35,866 bases of DNA from a virus: positions 1-35,866 of the IMG/VR virus record IMGVR_UViG_3300025128_000153; one strand, written 5' to 3'. Below the pieces are notes generated by a model. It was not told where the DNA came from. It saw only the letters and a program-made list of their open reading frames with translations, and did no database searches. Made by a program: the position numbers and the translations under genes. Positions 29,045-35,866 of this stretch are shown here, piece after piece (position 1 is the stretch's first letter; each line of letters begins with the position of its first letter).

Positions 29045-31354
29045 ATGGCTAAAACTAATCTTACAGACCATCAGACAAATACCGGCGGGCTGCTGAACCT
29101 CGCACACAACCCAAGGGCTTTGGATAGATTTAAGTCCAAGGGGGGCAAGAGCAAGCAGGCGACGAGTGGTGGTAGCGGTCGGCCCGATTGGGTAGACAAC
29201 CCGCCAGAAGGTTTTGTCATTGCATCCAGTGACGAAGGCGTTCTTCGATCTACTGCAAGGACGCAAGCGGCAGATCGCCTGCGCCAACAAAACGCTGAAG
29301 CCTCTGGAAAGTATTGGACAGACCCGCAGTCGGGGCAAACTTTTGCCCTGGGAAAGCAAACCGCACCAGATCGGCCACAAGAACCCATAGGCGAAGGCAC
29401 TGACATTGGCTTGGGTGATTACGACCCGCCCGAACTTGAGATCGACTTAGAAGACTTAGCCCCCGAAGAGGAAGAAGAGGATCCTGTAACAGCTTTATCT
29501 GACCCACAAAGCGAAGGGCTACAGGGCGAACTGCAAGACCGCGAGCGTCTTTCTGGTGAAATCGAAGAAGACTTCGGCAACCGCAGGCAGCAGTTTCTCA
29601 AGACTGAAAGGGTAGGTCAAGATTCTGTTTTAGCCCGTGACCCAAATAGCTTAGAATCACAACTGTTACAACAGTCGGGCGTAACAAGCACCGAACCAGA
29701 AGAACCCGCATCGGAATATGAGCCAAGGCAGCCGCTGTTACAACGGTTTGCTCCGGGTTTATTTGACAGCCTCAATCGCTCGGCAGCGGATGATGTTACA
29801 GGAAACATTGTAGAAGCTGTTGATCCAAGCAAGTTCAGCGCAGGCGGCCTTACCCCCGAAGAGTATCACCAAAGAAGTCTGGAAGATGCCCAATCAAGGG
29901 TCGGGAGGGGCATGTTTGGCTTTAATAGGGACGGGCAAGATGAGGTGGATCGCGCAGCGGAGAGGCTTGACAAGTTTCGCTTTTACGAAAAGGGCCCAAC
30001 TCAAGACGAAGCTGCCTCTGGCGGCGTTCCGAGGGTAAGTCAAAACCCCCCTGCGCCGAGTGCAAGTGATTTGATGCGGGCTTCTGCGGAAAACACTTCG
30101 GGGTTCGGTTCAGCCACGCCCGGCGATTCTGAATCGCAATTCAATTTATCACAATATTACAAAAGTCAACCAAGGGTTGGCGAACAGGGCGGGGCAACCA
30201 TACAGCCCGCTCGCAAGGCTGTAACATCGGGCATAGAAGCCCCCGACATGCAGCGCGTAGAAGAGTCTGGAATGCCGAGCCAAGAGATGAGAACTGGCGG
30301 GCAGGGCATCGGAAGTCAGCTTCGTGAGCAGGGTGGCGATATTATGGGGCAACTTGCCCGCTTGGGTAGTGGCATTGGCGGGTTCGTCAAAGATAATCCC
30401 GATTTAGTGTTACAGGGGTTACAGACGGTTGGCGAATTGGGCGGGGCTTACAAGCGGAGCAAGCGCGAAGAAGAAGCGGCTCGCCGCATGGCAGAAGAAG
30501 CTCGCATGGGAACGGCTATATCGGCCCTTACAAGAGGTCGTGTAAATCCTTCTGTTGCCCCTCAAGTGCCCCGCACTACGGCTGGCGAGGGCATGTTCGA
30601 TGTGTTGGCAGGCATTGGCCGAGGTGGTCAAGAGTTTATGGCAGGGGAACGCCAGCGAGCGGACAAGATGCGAGCAGAGGGGATAGAAGAGGCTGAGATT
30701 GCTCGCCAAACAGCCCGTGATGAAGAGTTAATGGGGCTTGATCGCCACCGGGCTGAAACGGAAAGAATGGCTGTAACGGGTAAAATTAAAAAAGACCTCA
30801 AAGAGGCTTCAGACAAAGAAGCAGAAGAAGCCAAAGAGTCTAAGCTAAAACAAGAAGATGCCGATTATATAGCGGGCCAACTGAAGCGAATGAAAACCCT
30901 GTTTGACGAAGGAAACTTTTTGACAATGGGCGGGGCATCAGTAGAGCAAGGTTGGTTGCCCGGAGCAACGCGCCAAAAAGAATTTGATGCCGTAAAGGGC
31001 AGCTTGATTGGTTACATGAACCAAATTATGAGGCTGGGTCGCATGTCGGATAATGATGTTAAAATCATACAGCGGCAGCTACCGGACAGAGATAAGCCTA
31101 CGGCCTACAATGAAGGTGTATTTGCGGGCTTGATGGGGAACCTACAGGCGATAACTCCCGAATGGGAATCATCGCGCTTTAATGAAACAGGCAGCGGCTT
31201 TGAGGGTGGATCAATAGCAAAGACAAGTCGTTGGGGCGGGTTGCAATTTACTGACGATGAGCTATCAGACCTCTCTGAAGATGAAATACTTAGTCTCAGC
31301 GCAGATGATCTTAGAGAACTGAAGGCTGAAATGAATAAGAGAGGCTTACAATAA
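29045..31354 (+). CDS. 769-aa probable internal-virion or ejection protein
   Basis: Start at ATG with GAGG eight bases upstream. The N-terminal 450 residues are polar and low complexity (Gln, Ser, Gly, Glu, Pro), with an acidic stretch LEDLAPEEEEED. Residues 440-620 are helical and K/R/E-rich (RRMAEEARMG, RQTARDEELMG). The C-terminal 130 residues are a compact fold (MNQIMRLGRMSDNDVKIIQRQLP and NLQAITPEW), ending in acidic heptad-like repeats (DDELSDLSEDEIL, LSADDLRELK). It follows the small ejection-type gene and shares a base with the next start. Confidence 0.6.
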   Translation: MAKTNLTDHQTNTGGLLNLAHNPRALDRFKSKGGKSKQATSGGSGRPDWVDNPPEGFVIASSDEGVLRSTARTQAADRLRQQNAEASGKYWTDPQSGQTFALGKQTAPDRPQEPIGEGTDIGLGDYDPPELEIDLEDLAPEEEEEDPVTALSDPQSEGLQGELQDRERLSGEIEEDFGNRRQQFLKTERVGQDSVLARDPNSLESQLLQQSGVTSTEPEEPASEYEPRQPLLQRFAPGLFDSLNRSAADDVTGNIVEAVDPSKFSAGGLTPEEYHQRSLEDAQSRVGRGMFGFNRDGQDEVDRAAERLDKFRFYEKGPTQDEAASGGVPRVSQNPPAPSASDLMRASAENTSGFGSATPGDSESQFNLSQYYKSQPRVGEQGGATIQPARKAVTSGIEAPDMQRVEESGMPSQEMRTGGQGIGSQLREQGGDIMGQLARLGSGIGGFVKDNPDLVLQGLQTVGELGGAYKRSKREEEAARRMAEEARMGTAISALTRGRVNPSVAPQVPRTTAGEGMFDVLAGIGRGGQEFMAGERQRADKMRAEGIEEAEIARQTARDEELMGLDRHRAETERMAVTGKIKKDLKEASDKEAEEAKESKLKQEDADYIAGQLKRMKTLFDEGNFLTMGGASVEQGWLPGATRQKEFDAVKGSLIGYMNQIMRLGRMSDNDVKIIQRQLPDRDKPTAYNEGVFAGLMGNLQAITPEWESSRFNETGSGFEGGSIAKTSRWGGLQFTDDELSDLSEDEILSLSADDLRELKAEMNKRGLQ

Positions 31355-33468
31355 TGCCCTCTGCATTGGCGCAAAGAATAGCAAGGGCTGAAGCACGGCA
31401 GCGAGGCGGGTTGCGGTCTGCAAGTGGCGGGTCAATGCTTGCAAATAGGATTGCTCGCGCCGAAGCTCGCCTTGGGGGGCAGAAAGAGGAAGAAGAGGAA
31501 GAGAGGGGTCTGCTGTCGCGCATCTACTACGGAGAAGAGAAGGGCGAGGGCGGTAGGATGGGCATTGAAGACATACCCGGCCAATTTGCAGACGTTGTAA
31601 CATCTCCCTACGAGAAGGGGCTTAAACCACTTATCGACATAGGGGCGGGAGCAGGCAAGATTGCATTGGGCCAAGAAGAAGACGAAGACACGCGGCTGGC
31701 GCGAATGGCAGGCAGCGAGTTTGTAGATTCTGTAACAGGACTACCAGAGGCATTTAGGAGCGGATACCCCGTTGAAGGGGTAATGAATCTGGCAAGCGTA
31801 GCTACACTGCCCGTTTCGGGCGGGGCTTCGGCAGCGGGGTTGCTCGGCAAGGTGCCGAAGCTCGGCCAATTAGCCAAAGTGGCTTCCAAGCTCGACAAGG
31901 TAGCTGGAAGTAAGGCCATGAGGGCGGTAGATGCCGTTGCTGATCCAATGTCGTATGGTATTGGAAAAACTGCCAAGGGCATAGCCGCAGGGGGTCGCGC
32001 CGCCAAAGGTGCTGTAACAAGTCGCAAGCGCAATGCGGATCCGCTAATGGACGATATTCGTAAGCCGGGCCGCACCATAAGGCAAGAGGTTGCTGAGTAT
32101 ATACAAAGTTTTACAACGAGCTTGCCGCAGCCTGCCGTGGGTAGGATGTATGACTACTTGATAGATCCCGATAAGCGAACGCAGAGCTATAAAGTAATGA
32201 AAGAGGCTCGCAATAACCCCGATGAGGCGATCAAAAGCATTGTAAGCAAGATCCAAAAGAAAATAGACGATATGTCGAACAGTGAAGGCGATGCCTACAG
32301 GGGTGCAAGGGCTGAGTTTCTTGATAGTGTGAAAAAAGAAGACATGATAGAGACACATTTCCAAAAAGAGGGTGGCGATGCGATTGGCGAGAGAGTAAAT
32401 AACCTTCTCAACCCAAGCAGTGAGCAGACGGGCTTCGGCGGTCGATTGCTAATTAAATGGAAAAAAGATACTGGCAGGGTGGATGCTGATAAAAGACCGA
32501 TTTATGAAACAGTAACAAGTGAATGGGCAGGCAGGGGCAGCATACCCGAAAACGCACAGTATCAATACGACATAGAGTGGCGGGATGTAAATGGAACTGC
32601 AAGCGACCTACCCTTAGAGCAGCAAAGAGTTGTTAAAAAAGAACTCTTAGACAATGTATTGCGAAGTTCGGGTAGGTTTGAGGCTAAAAATGCACCTTTA
32701 AGCATATCGGACGCTTTTACGGAATCAATTCGATTTGAAAAAGCCCAAGACGCACCCAAAGTCCGAATGGAGATGGGGCCAATGGAAGTTCTTAGGGCCA
32801 AGCTAAAAACCTTGCGAAAAGAGGCTGTTAGGGATGCCGCAGGCAATGATATTGCAAATAAGATGGATGCTGCCAACGAGGCCTACAGCGACCACCGGAT
32901 AGAGTTAGCTCAACTTAAAGAAGATTTCGGTGCCAAAATTGGCGATGCCGATGTTGACCACAAGCAGCAAAGGTCCAAGCTATTGGGGGAAGTATTAGAA
33001 AGTGAAGGCCGCCTTGACAATTTGAAAAAATATGTTGGTGATGATGGGGTGTTACAACTACTTGGCGCGTCCCATTCTCGCTCATTCGGTGGCGGCCTTG
33101 TAGTAAGGTCCAACTTCTCCAATCTATTGAGGGGTATCGCTGGATTGGGGCTGGCTTTCAGCGCAGGGGGCCTCGGTAGTGCAATACTTGGACTTCCGCT
33201 AATGCTCGCATTTTCACCACAGGCGATGCTTTCTATCTCTAAGAGGTTCGCAGCAAGCCCAATCGCAAATAGAGCAATTAGGGGAGATAAGCCACAAATT
33301 AGTGAAATGGATATTACCAAAAAAGTGATAGGGACCGTAAAAGGGGCAGAACAGCTACTCGGCAAGCAGGGGGTGAACCTGCGGCAGTTGGCGCAACAGG
33401 GAATGACATTCGGACAACTAATGCAGCGGCTGGAACGTGAAGCCGAAAGGGAACAACGACAAGGGTAA
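31354..33468 (+). CDS. 704-aa probable internal-virion or ejection protein
   Basis: The start shares a base with the upstream stop (TAATG). The N-terminus carries a repeated LAxRIARAEAR motif (5-15 and 29-39) and a Glu run. Residues 110-230 are Gly/Ala-rich with amphipathic helices (VMNLASVATLPVSGGASAAG). The middle is mixed and charged. Near residues 578-620 there is a strongly hydrophobic segment (LLRGIAGLGLAFSAGGLG, then ILGLPLMLAF), and the tail is a Q/R/E helix. A membrane-active ejection protein is the best guess. The fibre gene starts three bases after its stop. Confidence 0.6.
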   Translation: MPSALAQRIARAEARQRGGLRSASGGSMLANRIARAEARLGGQKEEEEEERGLLSRIYYGEEKGEGGRMGIEDIPGQFADVVTSPYEKGLKPLIDIGAGAGKIALGQEEDEDTRLARMAGSEFVDSVTGLPEAFRSGYPVEGVMNLASVATLPVSGGASAAGLLGKVPKLGQLAKVASKLDKVAGSKAMRAVDAVADPMSYGIGKTAKGIAAGGRAAKGAVTSRKRNADPLMDDIRKPGRTIRQEVAEYIQSFTTSLPQPAVGRMYDYLIDPDKRTQSYKVMKEARNNPDEAIKSIVSKIQKKIDDMSNSEGDAYRGARAEFLDSVKKEDMIETHFQKEGGDAIGERVNNLLNPSSEQTGFGGRLLIKWKKDTGRVDADKRPIYETVTSEWAGRGSIPENAQYQYDIEWRDVNGTASDLPLEQQRVVKKELLDNVLRSSGRFEAKNAPLSISDAFTESIRFEKAQDAPKVRMEMGPMEVLRAKLKTLRKEAVRDAAGNDIANKMDAANEAYSDHRIELAQLKEDFGAKIGDADVDHKQQRSKLLGEVLESEGRLDNLKKYVGDDGVLQLLGASHSRSFGGGLVVRSNFSNLLRGIAGLGLAFSAGGLGSAILGLPLMLAFSPQAMLSISKRFAASPIANRAIRGDKPQISEMDITKKVIGTVKGAEQLLGKQGVNLRQLAQQGMTFGQLMQRLEREAEREQRQG

Positions 33469-33471
33469 ATT

Positions 33472-35866
33472 ATGGGAACTATAAGCCGCATTACGACATT
33501 CTCAACGGGCGATACGCTAACAGCGAGCGACCTCAATGGTGAGTTTGATAACATAATATCTACTGCCAATGGCAGCATAAACGCCGATAACTTGGGTGTT
33601 ACAGCCGGGCAGGCCAGTGCCTCAAAGGCTATTGTCCTTGATGCCAACAAAGATTTTGCCAATGTAACAACCTCCAACCAGATCCGTAACCTAACCATTA
33701 GCGGATCACTCAAAATAGGCACTACATTCTTGCCAGATGCGGCAGGCGGTGCTGATTTGGGGTCTACCTCGCTGGAATGGGGGGATGTTTACGTAGCTGA
33801 TGACAAATACCTGTATATGGGGTCCGATCAAAACATCAAGATCGGCTACGATGAAACGACCACTGACTCCCTTGCTATTTCGGCCATTGAAGGGGCAGCG
33901 TTGGCCATTACCCTTCGTGCTGACGAAGGCGATGACGCAGGCGATGAGTGGAAGCTGAATGTAGCCGATGGTGGTGTAGTAACATTTGGTAACGATATAG
34001 CTTCCGCAGGCACTTTTGTTACACACCTAACACTCACCCCCCATGCTACCGTAGCCAGTTCAACGCTGGCATTGGCGGGTGGCTTAACCGTTGCTGGGGC
34101 TACTCAAGCCAACAGCACTGTTACAGTTGGGGTTGATGACCAAGGCTACGATGTCAAGCTCTTCGGTGACACGGCTTCGGCATATCTGATGTGGGACACT
34201 TCAGCGGACAAGCTACTAACCGCTGGTGGTGCAACTATAGATATAGTTAAAGACAAGCTGTTGATTGGCGGGGTAGCTGTAACAACTACTGCTGCCGAGC
34301 TTAATTTGCTCGATACAGCTTCTGCTGGGACGGTTGTAGCCTCAAAAGCGGTAGTCGTAGATAGCAATAAAGATATTGCCTCCTTCCGCAATGTTACATT
34401 GACGGGCGAACTGGATGCTGCCACAGGCGATTTTAGTGGCGATGTCGATGTTGACGGGACGCTTGAAGCCGATGCAATTACGCTTGGCGGGACGGCCCTT
34501 GGCTCCCTCTACTCTCCTATTGCTGGCAGTAGTAGCATTACTACAGTTGGCACGATAGGCACGGGCACATGGCAGGGCACTGCGGTAGCTTTAGCCTATG
34601 GCGGCACAGGGCTTGTAGGTGCAACAGATGGCAAGATCGTAATAGCGGACGGTAGCGGTGCGCCTGTTCTATTGGATGTAGGCTCAAGCACTGCCATAAC
34701 CGTATTAGGGACGGTAGCCACAGGCACGTGGCAGGGCACCGCAGTAGCCTCGGCCTACCTTGATGCCGACACCGCGCACCTATCCACTACGCAGACCTTT
34801 TCCGGTGCCAAAACCTTCTCGGCGGCTGCTCAATTTTCTAATACTGTAACAGTTGGCGTAGATGACACGGGTTACGATGTCCAATTCTTCGGTGCAACCA
34901 GTGGGTCGAGCCTGTTATGGGACGAGTCGGCTGATGACTTGATCCTAACCAATGCCGGGCTGGCTGTAGGCAGCGATGCAACGGGTGATGTCTACTACCG
35001 AGATGCTAACGGCTTCTTGGCGCGGCTCGCCATAGGGTCCGATGGGCAGGTACTCACCAGCACTGGCACCCTGCCTAATTGGGAGGCCGCTGGAGGAGGG
35101 AGTGGTGGTGATTTTAGTGGTCCCGGCAGCAGCACGGATAATGCTGTATTAAAATTCGATGGCACTGGGGGCAAGACCGGCCAGAACTCAGGCATCATCA
35201 TTGACGATAGCAACAACATCACAGGCGCAGCCAATGTAACACTGAGCGGTGAACTGGATGCGGCTACGGGCGATTTCAGCGGCGATGTAAATGTGGCTGG
35301 CGAGGTGCAAACGGCGAGTATCGGCTACACTGATGGCGATAATGCGATAACGATAGCGGATGGTGGCGGTGTCACGACCTCCGGCGCGTTAACTGTGGGG
35401 GGTAGTCAGGTCATTACGGGACAAAGCATCGGGGTGGGCGAAACGCCATCAACGTGGGCATCGGCGTTCGATTTCGTTCAGATCGGCGGCACACTGGCCC
35501 TCGCATCACAGCCGGGAGTGCAAGCCTCGCAAGCCGCATATATTGTTCAAAACGCGCATTACGATAGTGATGGCTCGTGGGAATATCAAGCGACAGACGA
35601 GGCTTCGCGCATCGGAATGTCATCAGCCAATATTACGTTTGATAACGCCGCCAGCGGCACTGCGGGTAATGATATTACATGGTCCGAGCGTATGCGGATT
35701 TTGGCTGGCGGTGGCCTCACATTCAACGGCGATACTGCGGCGGCGAACGCGTTGGATGACTACGAAGAAGGTACTTGGACTCCAGTTTGGAAATTCGGCG
35801 GCACAGGCGGCACAGCGAACACACAGACAGACAATGTTGGGTGGTATACTAAAATCGGCAACATGG
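33472..35866 (+). CDS. Tail fibre protein, N-terminal part (runs off the window end; continues at base 1)
   Basis: ATG at 33472, open to the last base of the window (798 codons). It begins SRITTFSTGDTLTASDLNGEFDNII, which is the conserved N-terminal attachment segment of many phage fibre and spike proteins. It continues with LGSTSLEWGDVYVADD, a first VGVDD-x-GYDV-x2-FG module (about 219), and TTTAAELNLLDTASAGTV repeats. From 34193 it duplicates the start of the window, with one amino-acid difference (Leu here, Phe at 114-116). The predicted whole protein is 895 aa. It binds the tail with its N-terminus and the host surface with its C-terminus. Confidence 0.88.
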   Translation, partial: MGTISRITTFSTGDTLTASDLNGEFDNIISTANGSINADNLGVTAGQASASKAIVLDANKDFANVTTSNQIRNLTISGSLKIGTTFLPDAAGGADLGSTSLEWGDVYVADDKYLYMGSDQNIKIGYDETTTDSLAISAIEGAALAITLRADEGDDAGDEWKLNVADGGVVTFGNDIASAGTFVTHLTLTPHATVASSTLALAGGLTVAGATQANSTVTVGVDDQGYDVKLFGDTASAYLMWDTSADKLLTAGGATIDIVKDKLLIGGVAVTTTAAELNLLDTASAGTVVASKAVVVDSNKDIASFRNVTLTGELDAATGDFSGDVDVDGTLEADAITLGGTALGSLYSPIAGSSSITTVGTIGTGTWQGTAVALAYGGTGLVGATDGKIVIADGSGAPVLLDVGSSTAITVLGTVATGTWQGTAVASAYLDADTAHLSTTQTFSGAKTFSAAAQFSNTVTVGVDDTGYDVQFFGATSGSSLLWDESADDLILTNAGLAVGSDATGDVYYRDANGFLARLAIGSDGQVLTSTGTLPNWEAAGGGSGGDFSGPGSSTDNAVLKFDGTGGKTGQNSGIIIDDSNNITGAANVTLSGELDAATGDFSGDVNVAGEVQTASIGYTDGDNAITIADGGGVTTSGALTVGGSQVITGQSIGVGETPSTWASAFDFVQIGGTLALASQPGVQASQAAYIVQNAHYDSDGSWEYQATDEASRIGMSSANITFDNAASGTAGNDITWSERMRILAGGGLTFNGDTAAANALDDYEEGTWTPVWKFGGTGGTANTQTDNVGWYTKIGNM
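34193..35866. repeat. Terminal direct repeat, copy 2 (genome self-overlap)
   Basis: Second copy of the 1,674-bp repeat. It runs to the last base of the window in the same reading frame as copy 1. Joining 34192 to base 1 restores one uninterrupted tail-fibre gene. Confidence 0.93.

Noticed and set aside
32910-33722. Minus-strand 270-aa ORF opposite the last ejection-type gene
   Set aside because: It is antisense to a long plus-strand gene and the fibre start, has no ribosome site, and its Ser/Leu/Pro-rich translation is typical of a shadow frame.
1-35866. tRNA genes, rRNA, CRISPR arrays and insertion sequences
   Set aside because: Scanned for by eye. No T-arm GGTTCGA-type cores in cloverleaf context, no regularly spaced direct repeats with unique spacers, and no transposase motifs were found.

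Overview
The window is one complete, circularly closed or circularly permuted genome of a tailed phage, with a unit length of 34,192 bp. The last 1,674 bases (34193-35866) repeat the first 1,674 without indels, so the window runs once round the genome and overlaps itself inside the tail-fibre gene. A short-tailed (podovirus-like) particle is suggested by a large terminase, a portal of about 680 aa, a scaffold, a major capsid protein, an adaptor and a nozzle-like protein, three long ejection/internal-virion-type proteins, and a modular tail fibre of a type common in marine and freshwater phages. There is no tape-measure, sheath or tail-tube gene. No integrase, DNA polymerase or RNA polymerase gene was seen. 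The host is a bacterium that reads normal Shine-Dalgarno sites and sigma70-like promoters. The host genus cannot be named from the sequence.

Layout: (1) 1-3527, plus strand: end of the tail fibre, then a cluster of small membrane proteins that is probably the lysis or membrane module, including a mini-MscS-like channel protein and a holin-like protein. It ends at a bidirectional terminator (3637-3667). (2) 3682-9828, minus strand: the early/replication/regulation block. It holds an excisionase-like and an XRE-type HTH protein, a RusA Holliday-junction resolvase, a Dcm-type cytosine methyltransferase fused in frame to a replication-type protein, a helicase-loader-like protein and several small Cys-rich proteins. 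(3) 9829-10363: a divergent control region with two opposed promoters, a perfect DnaA box, AATCC repeats and AT-rich iterons; it is a good replication-origin candidate. (4) 10364-12607, plus strand: a CobS-like AAA+ ATPase with an unrecognised partner and a small basic protein, closed by a terminator. (5) 12608-13538: about 930 bp without a convincing gene, rich in odd simple repeats. (6) 13539 to 34192, continuing at 1: the M15 peptidase endolysin followed by the packaging, head, tail, ejection and fibre genes, all on the plus strand and tightly packed.

Three features stand out. First, the 7-bp palindrome TGTWACA occurs about 68 times per genome where about 4 are expected. It lies on both sides of gene boundaries and in two different codon registers, so it looks like a DNA-level signal: a modification target, a stoperator-like protein site, or a packaging or replication signal. 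Second, five GGATAGGCC elements with an invariant ATAGG/CCTAT centre and varying paired flanks sit at or near the predicted promoters around the XRE regulator gene. Third, the methyltransferase gene appears to be dual-coding: a 130-aa +1-frame ORF inside it also carries recognisable protein-family motifs.
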